Shown in pieces: positions 23,413 through 34,522 of a stretch of 64,000 nt of DNA. The notes beneath the pieces are model-generated. The model was not told the origin of the DNA. It did not search any database and saw nothing but the letters and a program-made list of their open reading frames with translations. The DNA comes from Symsagittifera roscoffensis (lineage: Eukaryota; Xenacoelomorpha; Acoela; Convolutidae), in assembly GCF_963678635.1 (NCBI RefSeq), contig NC_087071.1:30990141-31054140 (forward strand), written 5' to 3'. A program made the translations under genes and the position numbers. Numbering within the stretch: the stretch's first letter is position 1; every line of letters begins with the position of its first letter.

Positions 23413-23686
23413 TTATTTTAGTTCGCCTGCAAGCTGGTGTTCTTGTAAATGGATTTGTCTTTTCTCTCCCAGCTGGGGCTTCAATTTTTTCAAGTGAGGT
23501 TGAACAGCTGAAATGACTCTCAAAATTTCTGGAGACTGGAACTTGTACAAAAGGAAGCAGTCAAAAAGTTTAATGAGTTTGCGTAATTTATCGATTTCGA
23601 TATCTATCAGTGTAATTTGACCGAGTTTTTGCAGGAAGGTTTTTCTCGAAAGTACAATTTGCACAAAATTGGGAGTTTCGGTTCCT
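23413..23686 (-). CDS. Unidentified minus-strand coding-like segment
   Basis: Open minus-strand frame of about 90 codons with a plausible globular composition (TLIDIEIDKLRKLIKLFDC, SPEILRVISAVQPHLKKLKP, ending in TAA at 23413). No ATG is convincing, so this may be a last exon. No homology is recognised. Confidence 0.3.
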
Positions 23687-24439
23687 CAAACAAATTCTAT
23701 CAAAAACTCGACTTAACTAACAGTAAGTTTGTTAATTTTTGTTAAAATGTGTTGAACAAGCCTGTTGGCAGAAAATCAATTGTATAAATTGAATTAGCAG
23801 ATCAAGCGGATAGTTTTTTACGATGAAAAGATTCTTGCCATACTTAAACTCTTCTAAGTTTTCTTTAAAAATGTGATGGTTTGGAAGCATTTTTTTGTGC
23901 TTAAATTTAAACGAAGGAGAAAACTTTGTTTTGAATGCTTTCAGAAATATGCAGAACGCATTATGTATAACGCGACCTGTATAACAATTTGTAAACGGAC
24001 GATGCAAAGTAATCAGGTGCCCAGATCCGGTAAGACTTTTTTCTGGAAAAAGAAACCTGATACTTCATCCGAATTAGCATGTAATCTGGGATTCAAGTGT
24101 TGTCTAACATCTAATTATCGTTTATTGAATCTTGATTATTTTATCTGAACATTGAGTTTTGTATCGATCAGAATTTCACGAGTAACTTCCGAGTCAAAAG
24201 TTAAAATCTTGTCTATCAAACTCAGCAGAACACAAAAAGTAAGACAAAACGTATCAATTCGATTTAGTTTTTCTGTTCAACAATGAATTTCACAAATAAA
24301 ACATCATTTTCTACAGCAAGTTTTCCATATCCACTTATCAAAAATTCCATAAACTTAAAAAAAGGGGCCAGAATGGGATCCACTACTTACAATTTACAAC
24401 CTTCTCAGTAATTCGGTTTTTTGGAGTCCAATGGACAGG

Positions 24440-24912
24440 AGTTGTGCTGAATGGTGGATAGTCAATAATCACTGGGCGTACTTTGTTTTCGAAAGTGAGT
24501 TGAGACGCTTTATGAATTACATTGATCAATTTCGAAGAGTTTGAGATTGTGGTACAGTTTTTTCATCCGGAGAAGATTCCTTGGGCGATCATACATGCTT
24601 ACCTTTTTTTCATGTTTTCAAAAAAAATGTAATACAGTTTTCCGATTGACTGAACCAGTGAAATATCATTTGGCAAATCAGTTCGTTTTCTGCGATTCTT
24701 AGGTTAGGGTCGCAAAATTTCGCAATTGGGTTTTTCCTACTCTCGATGCAGATTTTGTTAGCTAGAGCATGCCCAAGAAAAACCTGTACAAAACATTCGC
24801 ATTGAAATTGAACGATGTTTGAATCAGCTGTTGGCAAAATTGATCTACATAATTGACTTTTAAGCATTTGATTCAATATTCATAACTCTTTCTCTTTCAA
24901 TTTCAAGGAAAG
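24440..24912. repeat. Duplicated block, copy 2
   Basis: Counterpart of 22070-22515. On the minus strand it holds an 88-codon frame (24610-24876) and, further along, VRPVIIDYPPFSTTPVHW followed by a good GTAAGT donor. In copy 1 only the core YPP of that segment is kept (RDYPPINPNRLSG). The ancestral sequence was therefore probably coding on the minus strand. Confidence 0.65.
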
Positions 24913-24930
24913 GTATGAAAGCTTCTCAGG

Positions 24931-25110
24931 ATGGTCAGTAGAAAATGGTTGCCATTAGTGAAACGATCTTTGAAGAATAACGAAGACACTCCGAAATTTT
25001 GGCATCCACATCTATCAACAACAGGCCAAACTCTTCTTATGTTGCCATTTGATAAGCAGGACGGAGGAAGTTTTTTATTCCCCTTACCCAAAAATAAGAA
25101 AAACGTTTTC
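24931..25110 (+). CDS. Candidate exon, unidentified
   Basis: Plus-strand frame with non-random composition (KWLPLVKRSLKNNEDTPKFW, STTGQTLLMLPFDKQDGG) running on from TTTCAATTTCAAG. The frame continues to 25269, but the final part overlaps a short tandem repeat and is unlikely to be coding. No family is recognised. Confidence 0.3.
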
Positions 25111-25177
25111 ATCTCGGCTAGCTGTAATTCTTTTTACAAAAAAAATCAAAAACGGGCGCAGGTCAGGGATTCTTTCT

Positions 25178-25262
25178 GTCTTGAAAATATCTTGATCAGT
25201 ATCATGAAATATAGTGTCTTGAAAATATCTGATCAGTGTCTTGAAAATATCATGAAAAATAG
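25178..25262. repeat. Short tandem repeat, TGTCTTGAAAATATC unit
   Basis: Three diverged copies of GTCTTGAAAATATC(T)TGATCAG, followed by a shortened one. Confidence 0.7.
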
Positions 25263-25747
25263 CATGTGAACTGAAAAACTGAAAATAATTTAAGTGTTGG
25301 TCTATTACATTCCAACCACCATATAATTTGTTTTTCAAAACAAAATCTTCATCAATATATACATAATGCAAAAAACACTGAATCGTTTTGATATTGAAAA
25401 AATTGATTTGATTGTTCTACTGAATCTAATTGACTCAATATGTGGTAAGGAAATTTTCGTTCATCCTTAATCATATTTTTTGAAAAAAGATTTTTTTGGG
25501 AAATTTCTAGAACTGAAAAAATTAAAAATACTTCTGAGTTTTTTTAAAAAATAGTCAAGTTACACCACTTCTAGTGTAGTTTCTGCCGTTTTGAAAAAAA
25601 GATCAATTCAAATCTTGCTTGAAGTTGTTTAAATTTGAAAAAAAAAAGATATTTCCTGGCATGTTTGCAGTTAGCCTGTGGGTTGCCATTGTTCAAGAAT
25701 TTTTTGACTTGTTTTCTATGTAGCACGCTCTAATTTTGTACATTTTT

Positions 25748-25862
25748 GCAAAATATCAAAAAACAATGGCCAAACTATTTATCGGCACTCTTTGCGTTGT
25801 TTTGCGAAATGTCGAAATAGCACTGGACAAACTATTTATCGATGTGGTCTTTGTGTTGAATT
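25748..25862. repeat. Two-copy ~55-bp tandem duplication
   Basis: GCAAAATATCAAAAAACAAT and GCGAAATGTCGAAATAGCAC begin two units, each continuing with GG.CAAACTATTTATCG and ending CTTTG.GTTG. Confidence 0.7.
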
Positions 25863-27777
25863 AATTCATTGTAACGACACAAATTTCAAATTAACTTGAT
25901 TTCAAACCTAAAAGGTGCGAAAAGCCTAAAATTAAATGTTTTGGTTTTCGAAAGCAAGCAATTTATGTAAATTAACATATGTGGACATGTGTTTAAAACT
26001 TCAATTGTAAAGCGGTTGCAGACTATATTTTTCGCACACCGTAAGTACACTGATAAAAAAACCAGATAGGAATTCTGAAGCACAATCCCCATTTTATTCT
26101 CTGGTTGTGCTTTTCCGCTTTAGTTCAATCTCATTGCCTTCCGCGTTACGTTTATTCTTTTTTCTGAAATTTTTTAAGGTGCCTTGTTTTTTTATTGCGG
26201 CTTTTCTTATCACGAATGAACTACTTTTCTAATAAATCTTTCACGGCGATTTTGATGCAACAATTAACTAGAAAAAAATTCAGTGCAGTTCATCTTGATA
26301 TTGCAGTTTTAACAAGTAAAACTAAAAATGCTTTTTAATTAATACGTCTGTGAAGTTTTCCCTATGTATGAAAGTCAGTAACAACGCTTTGATGAGTAAT
26401 CATATGGAAAACTTGACCATTTCTCTATGTCTAGCGCCGAAGAAAAGCGGAAGCCAGCAACAGTAAAAAAGCACAGGAGTAGTACTTGGATCTTAGTTAA
26501 CTGATATTGAGTTTCACTAACTTTCATTTGTTTTTTAGTAGCAGTTTCAATTTTGAAACTGAGATTGAGTTTTGATTTATCTCAGTTTTTTTTCGAGTAC
26601 AAACATATTGTATGTTATATTTTTCTGCCTCTTAACGCTTTTTTCTATCACAGGGCTAAGAAAAGAGGATAAAAAATGATTTTGTAAAAGGTTGTTAGTC
26701 ATTCCGTTAATCAAAATGTGAAAAGTAACTTAAATTTTCAGATCTCGGGAACAAGTCTGATAGCTGACCTCTTACAATGAGTTTCCATATCCTTTGATCT
26801 TCTGTGCAAATTTATCTAACTGTTTGAGAGCAGTAACTTGATATGTCGAACGATTATTTTCGGACCACCCATTGAAGAGATACAGATTTGACTTTTTGAA
26901 AAAGACTCATCCAACGCAAGTTTTTTCGCACGGTCTGAATTTGTTCCTCTCACCACTCAAAATGCAGCTCTCGCCGAGCTAAGCTTTTTTTGGGTTCAGA
27001 ATCCGTATAACATATTTTTTAAGAGTTTTTTTAAGAGTTTTTTGGTTTCCAGGGAAAAATAATGTTTCTAGTGCAAAAAGAGTAATTGGTTGAAACTCTA
27101 GAATATTTACTCCTAAATATATCTATATGTTATCGAAAATTATAGACTGGTTTTCCAAAATCCATAAAGAATTCTTTGAAAAGAAAAACACTTAATTTTG
27201 TTGACTTTGTTTTTCCAATTACAATGCTATTGAAGCATGTCAGTAACATGAAAGCAGCTCAAATCTCATGTTTTGATGGAAATTCAACATAGTAAAAGTT
27301 TTGGCGGAAAATTTTTGTTCAAATTCTTCAAACAATGTTTGCCTAATCGAAAAATTATATCGTTAAAAACTTTGCTAACTAAATATATGTAATTTCTTAT
27401 TGTGAAAATTTTCCTTCTAAATTTGTTTATAATTTTCCAATTGTAACAAAGAAACAAAACTGTCATAGGTTTTGAAATTTTTTTTCAACCTTCTTTCAAA
27501 TTCAAACGATGGGGGCAAAAGAATTCAAATTCAATCTTTAGTGGGAATAGAGTATTCAAAATTAGAAGGGAAAAAGAAAGAATTCTGGTTGCAGTATTTT
27601 TAAAGGTTAGAGATTTACTTGGAATTTATTTTATCGCTTGCTTCGTTTCAACAGTTTCAGGGCAAAATAGGTTTTATGTGTTTTTTTCCCAATGTTTTGA
27701 TATTAAAACCTCTTAGAACTTGCCATGAACAAAACTTCCTCACTGTTGAAAAAAAATAACAGTCTTCACTATCTACA
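25863..27777. other. A+T-rich stretch with no recognised gene
   Basis: Only short random-looking frames. No repeats were noticed beyond homopolymer runs. Confidence 0.4.
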
Positions 27778-27932
27778 ATACAGTTTAACGCTATCAAAAT
27801 TTACAATTTATCGCTATCATATTGCAGCCGCATATTAAATAAGAACATCAAAAATTAAATATTATTGTGAAGTTTACAGTTTATTGCTATCAAAATTGCA
27901 GCCGTGTTTTGAATGAGAACATCAAAAACTGA
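27778..27932. repeat. ~80-bp tandem duplication next to the polymerase remnant
   Basis: The units contain ATCGCTATCATATTGCAGCCG and ATTGCTATCAAAATTGCAGCCG, each followed by AAGAACATCAAAAA or GAGAACATCAAAAA. A partial third copy leads the block. Confidence 0.7.
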
Positions 27933-28011
27933 ACAATTTATGTCAGTTTGATTAGGTTGGTTTTTGTAAACTGAAAGACTTCAAGGATATCATGCAGTCA
28001 GAACGTAGGCA

Positions 28012-29362
28012 GCTACGTGTTGTGAATCATTACTATACATCACCCCACGGCTCCTCCAGCTCAACCGCTCAGGCAAGCAATTTTAATAACTTCCCAACTT
28101 CAATTGAAGTTCATGAACGAGCGATAAAAACTTTGTTAATGAAAAATTTGAAGTTCAAGGTTTGATTTGAAATAGAATTTTAGCAGACCATGCAAATGCA
28201 GTTTTTGACTAAACTTAATTTAGACAAACTTGCTCCATGTTCCAGACCAATGCGTGCAACAACCTGATAGCAAAGAGGTTGAACTATTTATCTAAAAAAA
28301 ATTTTGGCACCCTTGTACGCAAACGATTATGCTGATGAAACGTTTCTGGAAATACTCAGGAAAATCGAAGCGGTGTTCCACATCTCATAGAAGCGATTGG
28401 GTTAGTTCCTTAGCGTTTAAGCTAGCTTTTTTTAAAATTGGGGAAAATGTTACCAGTCCGAGACTCTGAGTTGATACCCCTCACTATTTAAATAGCAAAT
28501 TCACCATATTTGATTAATTATCGTAAACATAACGACAAAAATTGCTTTCTGTTATATTACACTGCTGCCTATCGTCTTAAATACAAGCTTGGTTTTATTT
28601 TTGGGTGGTTAATTAACCCTTAATTTGAGCAGACTGATCCATCTTATTATACCTATACCAAGCCCGGAGCGCTTCAAGCCACCTACAAGTTATTAATTCC
28701 ATTGAGCTTGAACATGATTCCTCAATTCGAGTGACTTATTAACGTTCAAGTAAACGTGTGTCAATATCAAAAAAGAGATCGCATATTTGTCTCAGAATTT
28801 GAAAGATCAGGTAATTTGATTCTGGATCAGCTTTTAATTTATGAAACCGTTTGAATGCACCTGTTTGTCTTGATAAAGGACCTACTACGCTTTGTTTGTG
28901 AATTTATAAAGCAAAATTTTGGATTTTTTTTTGCAGTTTTGCCCTACTTGCTTCAAGCTCATTACAAGGAAGTTCATGGTCAATCACACAAGCGATTGTG
29001 TAAAATTCGCGAACCAGCTCTCATGATGATGCCAACAGCCAAAAATGGTAGCAACAAGTACAAACTGAAAAACACTTACGCTATCTTTTATGCACCTTTC
29101 GTTTTTTGTTTTGAATTGGAATCGTTCTTGAAGCCCCTTAGAACACGTATTAACAACTCACAAATTTCCTTGTCTCGAGTTCTAAAAAAAATACATGATT
29201 CCTCCGGATATTCCATGGTTGCAAATGATCGTGAATCCTCTGAACCATTTTCTTTTGTCTTGATAGTTTTGAAAACTGTTTAGAAAACATTAGAAGACAA
29301 ACACAAATACTAGCTCGAAGTTTTTACATCTAAAAATGGAAAAAGGCTACATTGTTTGGGAC
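28012..29362. repeat. 1.35 kb tandem duplication, unit 1
   Basis: From CTACGTGTTGTGAATCATTA to the recurrence of that motif at about 29363. Unit 2 follows directly at about 96-97% identity. The unit contains a polymerase exon with its upstream intron, so a gene segment was duplicated. Confidence 0.88.
28937..29283 (+). pseudogene. Polinton-like DNA polymerase B, N-terminal/exonuclease exon, copy 1
   Basis: After a TTTTTTTTGCAG acceptor, the frame gives HYKEVHGQSHKRLCKI, then ALMMMPTAKNGSNKYKLKN and APFVFCFELESFLKPL. The pattern (a Lys-rich linker, then PF, an aromatic, and an acidic-x-Glu near FLKPL) is that of the start of the 3'-5' exonuclease domain in protein-primed family B polymerases of Polinton/Maverick elements and related DNA viruses. 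There the Exo I motif is Asp-x-Glu. Here the first acidic residue is Glu, not Asp. The frame remains open to 29283, but similarity is lost after about 29130. This is one of several decayed exons of the polymerase; the others follow on the same strand up to about 35.7 kb. Confidence 0.6.
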
Positions 29363-30715
29363 CTACGTGTTGTGAATCATTATTATACATCACCCCACGG
29401 CTCCTCCAGCTCAACCGCTCAGGCAAGCAATTTTAATAACTTCCCAGCTTCAATTGAAATTCATGAACGAGCGATAAAAACTTTGTTAATGAAAAATTTG
29501 AAGTTCAAGGTTTGATTTGAAATAGAATTTTAGCAGACCATGCAAATGCAGTTTTTGACTAAACTTAATTTAGACAAACTTGCTCCATGTTCCAGACCAA
29601 TGCGTGCAACAACCTGATAGCAAACAGGTTGAATTATTTATCTAAAAAAATTTTGGCACCCCTGTACGCAAACGATTATGCTGATGAAACGTTTCTGGAA
29701 ATACTCAGGAAAATCGAAGCGGTGTTTAACATCTCATAGAGCGATTGGGTTAGTTCTTCAGCGTTTAAGCTAGCTTTTTTTTAAATTGGGGAAAATGTTA
29801 CCAATCCGAGACTCTGAGTTAATACCCCTCACTACTTAAATAGCAAATTCACCATATTTGATTAATTATCGTAAACATAACGACAAAAATTGCTTTCTGT
29901 TATATTACACTGCTGCCTATCGTCTTAAATACAAGCTTGGTTTTATTTTTGGGTGGTTAATTAACCCTTAATTTGAGCAGACTGATCCATCTTATTATAC
30001 CTATACCAAGCCCGGAGCGCTTCAAGCCACCTACAAGTTATTAATGCCATTGAGCTTGAACATGATTCCTCAATTCGAGTGACTTATTAACGTTCAAGTA
30101 AACGTGTCTCAATATCAAAAAAGAGATCGCACATTTGTCTCAGAATTTGAAAGAACAGGTAATTTGATTCTGGATCTGCTTTTAATTTATGAAACCGTTT
30201 GAATTGATAAAGGACCTGTTTGTTTTGATAAAGGACCTACTACGCTTTGTTTGTGAAGTTATAAAGCAAAATTTTGGATTTTTTTGCAGTTTTGCCCTAC
30301 TTGCTTCAAGCTCATTACAAGGAAGTTCATGGTCAATCACACAAGCAATTGTGTAAAATTCACGAACGAGCTCTCATGATGATGCCAACAGCCAAAAATG
30401 GTAGCAACAAGTACAAACTGAAAAACATTTACGCTATCTTTTATGCACCTTTCGTTTTTTGTTTTGAATTGGAATCGTTCTTGAAGCCCCTTAGAACACG
30501 TATTAACAACTCACAACTTTCCTTGTCTCGCGTTCTTAAAAAATACATGATTCCTCTGGATATTCCATGGTTGCAAATGATCGTGAATCCTCTGAACCAT
30601 TTTCTTTTGTCTTGATAGTTCTGAAAACTGTTTAGAAAACATTAGAAGACAAACACAAATACTAGCTCGAAGTTTTTACATCTAAAAATGGTAAAGGCTA
30701 CATTGTTTGGGACCC
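29363..30715. repeat. 1.35 kb tandem duplication, unit 2
   Basis: Second copy, ending after CTACATTGTTTGGGAC. The sequence then continues into unique DNA (CCCGTAATAAACAATGG), which is the ancestral right flank. Confidence 0.88.
30290..30615 (+). pseudogene. Polinton-like DNA polymerase B, N-terminal/exonuclease exon, copy 2
   Basis: Duplicate of the exon at 28937, with the same TTTTTTGCAG acceptor and the same Glu-x-Glu replacement of the Exo I Asp-x-Glu. Substitutions separate the copies (for example KRLCKIREPAL versus KQLCKIHERAL), and an indel in the A-run after SRVL puts their 3' ends in different frames. Confidence 0.6.
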
Positions 30716-30784
30716 CGTAATAAACAATGGAAAGAGGAAATCTGTATCTCTTGGATTTACAAGAATCATCAAAACTGTCTAATT

Positions 30785-30862
30785 TCGGGAAAAGGGCCAA
30801 ATTGGGCGCACGAAACAAGTAATTTAGCGAGAATAAAGAAAAAATACATTTTAGTGGTGGCA
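30785..30862 (+). pseudogene. Polymerase endonuclease VII-like segment, copy a
   Basis: The frame gives ISGKGPNWAHETSNLARIKK. This matches the C-terminal half of the DHCH..GK..G.AH..CNL motif embedded in Polinton-type polymerases, with the Cys and His ligands lost. Confidence 0.45.
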
Positions 30863-30875
30863 TGAATCTGTTGGC

Positions 30876-31085
30876 ATGGACCACTGTCAATCTTCGGGAA
30901 AAATTCTACAATGGGTGCACGACATATGGAATTTAGCGGGAAGCAGCAAAAATTACATTTCAGTGATTGGTCACACGTTGCAAAACTATGACTTTCATCA
31001 CGCATGTCGGCTCTCAACGAATGAGACTCGCGTAGTACAATACGTGTCATTTCATTCTACAAGAAGAAACAGAAATCATTTTTAA
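30876..31085 (+). pseudogene. Polymerase endonuclease VII-like and following segment, copy b
   Basis: The open frame begins MDHCQSSGKILQWVHDIWNL, then SVIGHTLQNYDFHHACRL and a Thr-Arg-Val-Val-Gln-Tyr segment. In the family, DHCH-x-TGK-G-AH-CNL is followed by P-V-I-(F/G)-H-N-x-x-x-Y-D-x-H, the Exo II-region motif. The order and spacing agree well. Several of the metal-ligand positions have changed (CQ for CH, IW for IC). Confidence 0.6.
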
Positions 31086-31589
31086 TAGGAGTAGTGGCTA
31101 AAACCCTTACAAGAAAAGATCAATCCACAGATACTAATTCTGAGTATCATCGCTTCATTGTTTTTTTTCAATTTTTGAAAGTTTTCTTAACAAAATGTAG
31201 TTGACAGCTTGCTTAAAAACAAATTTACCGTTGTGGGAATTCACTTCATAAACGTAAAATAAATTTTCAGAAGTCTCAGTCGCAGATTAAGATAAACTCT
31301 TCATACTTAAATGACAGACCGGAAAAAAATCGATGAAACAGATTAGGCGCAAATTGGGTGAATAATTTAGATGGTGCAAAATGGCTGCATTTTGATTGAA
31401 GCCAAAGAAGTTTCAATCAATTTAATTGTCAGAGCCTGCACAACTATCTGGTTTTTACTTGTCTTTTGACGCATTACACGTACTTTGTGTCTAAGAGTAA
31501 TTTCGCTCGATCAGTTATGAAACAATTAGCCTTGATTGCATTCATCATTTCAGAGCTTCAATTTTGGCAGGCGACGCTCTCAAGCGTGT

Positions 31590-31812
31590 ATTTGAGGCTG
31601 ATATTGAATTGCTAAGAGACTGAAGTCACGTAGACAAAATAAACAAAAGATGCCTGGTGGAACTGCAACAATCATTGAAGAATGACAGTTCACTGCAAAC
31701 AACAAGCAATTGAACGAAAATTTAAGGCATGCGAAGATACAACATATGGCTACTACATAAGATAATACAAATCTCATGGTGGATGCCAACAATTTATACG
31801 GAGGAGTAATGT
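31590..31812 (+). pseudogene. Polymerase motif A region (DANNLYG), copy 1
   Basis: The frames show FEADIELLRD, then GGTATIIEE and ANNKQLNENL, and finally VDANNLYGGVM at about 31779-31811, with stops and frame changes between. D-A-N-N-L-Y-G is the motif A signature of the Polinton/protein-primed polymerase group, and the preceding DAD..LL, RGG and ANN(K) segments are in the expected order. Confidence 0.65.
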
Positions 31813-32183
31813 AGATTCACAAAATAACAGAACGCCATTATAAGAGATTCGGTTTTAGATCAGAAAAAAAGCACTCATGAAAACGAAGACAATCATTCTA
31901 TTTAAATAGAAAATTTTTTAGTCAACCATTGACAATTCAGACTAATATTTCATGGCTGAAGTTGATATGAGATACTATCAATTGTTACTTGACTCATTGT
32001 GACTATCCACTGGCACCCCTCAAACAAGTGGTTAAAAACGATTGGTTAAGCAAATACCAAACAAAACTCTCACAAACAAAAAAAAAACGAAAAATGAAAA
32101 ATGTGAACTCGCAATTTGTAAAGTGAAAAAAATATGTCACAAAGAATGAATAAATAATTCATTAGAAAAAACTTCAACTCCAC

Positions 32184-32520
32184 GTGGAGCTTGGCTTTAT
32201 TTTCACAAAACTCAAATGCATCGTAAAGTTCAAACAAGATTTGTGGAATTGTAACCAACTATGGAAAGAAGAAACCTGGACTTGTTGGATCTGCCGAGAA
32301 CGATTCAGTCAAAGCAATGAAAAGTGTCAGGAGCGCAGTCATTATTCGAGGAAAATACTAGAATGAGTATTTGACAAACGGAATTTAGCCCGAAGAAATA
32401 AAAAAAATACATTCCAGTGATTGGACATAATTTGCAAAACTTTGACATTCATCACGTGAGGTCGGCTCTCAACGAATCAGACTCGTGTAGTACAACACAA
32501 GTCAATCCATCCATCGAAAA
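32184..32520 (+). pseudogene. Polymerase endonuclease VII-like segment, copy c
   Basis: Contains TWTCWICRERFSQSNEKCQ and then RSHYSRKILE. C-W-I-C..F......C is the zinc-binding half and HY(T)GK(F)L the HNH half of the endonuclease VII-like insertion. It is followed, after a stop, by NLARRNKK and a diverged IGH.LQN.D.HH motif near 32418-32455. The stop at 32364-32366 and frame shifts make it non-functional. Confidence 0.6.
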
Positions 32521-32654
32521 GAAGTGAATTTCATTTATAATCGAAGTACTGAATAGAACCTCCTCACGAAAAGATCAAACTACACCAAATTTTTCAGAGT
32601 ATCTTCGCTTCATATATTCTTTAGATTTTCAAAAAATTCGTGACAAAAATTAGT

Positions 32655-32850
32655 TGACAATTTGCCTGGAAACAGATTTACAGTTCTGGGAAACTCCTTT
32701 CTAAATGTGAGCCAAATTTGTAGAACTCTCAAGCTCACAAGAAGATTTTCTTATTACAAATACATGAAGACAGACTGCAAAATCGATGAAAGAAAACTAA
32801 TGCCACTCAAAAACAGGTTGATGTTTATGATGAAAGAACTATTTCCCTGA
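32655..32850 (+). pseudogene. Polymerase segment between exonuclease and motif A
   Basis: The open frame contains VDNLPGNRFTVLGNSF and RRFSYYKYMKTDCKIDE. The family shows (L)V..L....F and then a Lys/Arg-rich (K)G.(F/Y)PY.Y(M/F) block before motif A. The order relative to the neighbouring segments is right. The frame ends in TGA at 32848. Confidence 0.55.
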
Positions 32851-32953
32851 AAAAAATAAGGCAAACAAATATATAAAAGTCAAGATCGACAGTTTGAATA
32901 AATGCAATTCAAGAACCATGAACAAGAGTTCAGTTGATCAAAAGTTGACACAG

Positions 32954-33151
32954 TTCTCTCTACGAGAAGTTTCTTGACTCTTCTCTTGAAAGACTCGAGG
33001 GGATCGGAGATGTCTTCAACAAGACGGATCAACTCGTTGACGGATTTCTCAACGCGATGAAAGAAGAACTTCTCGACCTGCCACTTTTATCTTTGCTGTT
33101 TGAGAGGATGGTGGACTACCGGCCGGTGGTAACCTTAAAACAGAACGCTCG
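32954..33151 (+). CDS. Strong unassigned internal exon
   Basis: A 66-codon open segment bounded by a GACACAG acceptor (32947-32953) and a GTAAGA donor at 33152. It predicts a Leu- and Glu-rich helical sequence (SLYEKFLDSSLERLEGIGDV, AMKEELLDLPLLSLLFERMV, ending DYRPVVTLKQNA). Its codons are markedly more G+C-rich than the neighbouring decayed polymerase sequence, and it carries no stop or frameshift. It matches no polymerase motif that I recognise. Either it is an exon of a host gene in which the element lies, or it is a sequence captured by the element. Confidence 0.5.
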
Positions 33152-33604
33152 GTAAGACCATGTAACATGTTGTAGAAACCAATCTCTCGTTGAAATTAAG
33201 ATGGAAACAGATAGGCAGAGTTTTTGTGAAAAATAACTGGTCTTTTAAGGGCAATGAACCAATAACCCAATTCAGACACTTTCGATTGAAATTTTCAAGT
33301 TTTCGGATATAACATTATGAAGGAAGCAAAACAGGGGATGCATAGAAAAATATACTTTTGATACACAAGTTAACAAACTTGAGATGGGTGGATTGAGAGA
33401 CGGAGGTAGTTTCGACGGATATAAAAATGCCATTAATGCCGAAAAGATGATTGAAAAAGAAGAAGTTTTCAATCAATTTGATTTTCAGAGCCTGTGCGAC
33501 TACCATGATTTTTCCATCTGTCCTGTGACATCTTGCTCCTAACCTGAGTCTTTAAGGAAAATCGCTCTCTCCGCTAAGAAACCGATGGTCTTGATTGCTC
33601 TTAT

Positions 33605-33835
33605 CATTTCAGCGCTTCGAACTTGGCAGGTGACACTTTCAGCGAGGTCATCTAAACATGTTAGAAATTTGATGCCAGGTGGAATTGCATCGGTCGTTAA
33701 AAATGAAAGCTCACTGCAAACAACAATTAACTGAACGAAAAATTTAATGCGAGCGAATTACAATATGTTTCTACTACGGTACTATATAAGATTCTACAAA
33801 CCTCACGGTGTATGAAAACAATCTCACTTTGGATG
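33605..33835 (+). pseudogene. Polymerase motif A-region remnant, copy 2
   Basis: Aligns at DNA level with 31550-31800 (GGCAGG.GAC..T.., GCCTGGTGGAA/GCCAGGTGGAATTGCA, CACTGCAAACAACAA). It keeps MPGGIASVVKNESSLQTT, but the DANNLYG motif is no longer legible. Confidence 0.5.
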
Positions 33836-34089
33836 AACTTGTCTTAAAAACCATCAGTTGTTGCATGGGAGGCATCGTGATTATCCATTGACAAATCTCT
33901 CACAAACAAACAAAAAACAAGGAAATTTGTAGACCTACCCCTTGCAGGTTTTTAGTTTTTCTTGTTTATTGTTTGTTTCTGAGAGATGTGTTTGGCATCT
34001 GTCTTAACCTCTTGAACCTTTTTGAACCTCTTTTTTGTGGTTGCCAATAAAGTGAAAAAATTATACGAAGAATGAATATACATTTCATC

Positions 34090-34522
34090 AAAAACTCCTT
34101 CAACTCTATGTGGAGCTTGGCCTTATTTTCACAAAGCTGTATCGCATTGTAAACTTCAAACAAGAATTGTGGAATTGTAACCAACAAGAGAAAGTAAACA
34201 CTTGGGCCGCTATCTGCCCAGAAAAATTTACTCAAAGTGATGAAAAGTTCCTGGACCACTAAAATTCTTCGAGAAAATGCTAGGATGCGCGCACCGCAAA
34301 GAGAATTTGGCGCGAAGAAACATAAATTACATTCCAGTGTTTGGGAATAATTTGCTGAACTATGACATGCATCACGTATGTCTATGTCTCGACGAAAAAG
34401 ACTCGCGTAGTACAATACAAGTCATTCCATCTACTGACGATGGAATCTACAGTTTCCTTACCGACCAAAAACGTTTGCATGAAAGTCATCGTGAATATCC
34501 ATTGGCACCCGCTAAGGAGTGA
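34090..34522 (+). pseudogene. Polymerase endonuclease VII-like segment and Exo II region, copy d
   Basis: The best-preserved copy of this part. One frame has WNCNQQEKVNTWAAICPEKF and TQSDEKFLDH. The 34277 frame has INYIPVFGNNLLNYDMHHVC, DSRSTIQVIPSTDDGIYSFL and RLHESHREYPLAP. The (I)P-V-(F/I)-G-(H/N)-N-x-x-N-Y-D-x-H motif and the following IQVIPS are the expected continuation. Frameshifts separate the zinc-binding half from the rest. Confidence 0.65.

Noticed and set aside
24610-24876. 88-codon minus-strand frame as an intact gene
   Set aside because: The paralogous block at 22070-22515 does not keep it open; kept only as evidence of past coding on that strand.
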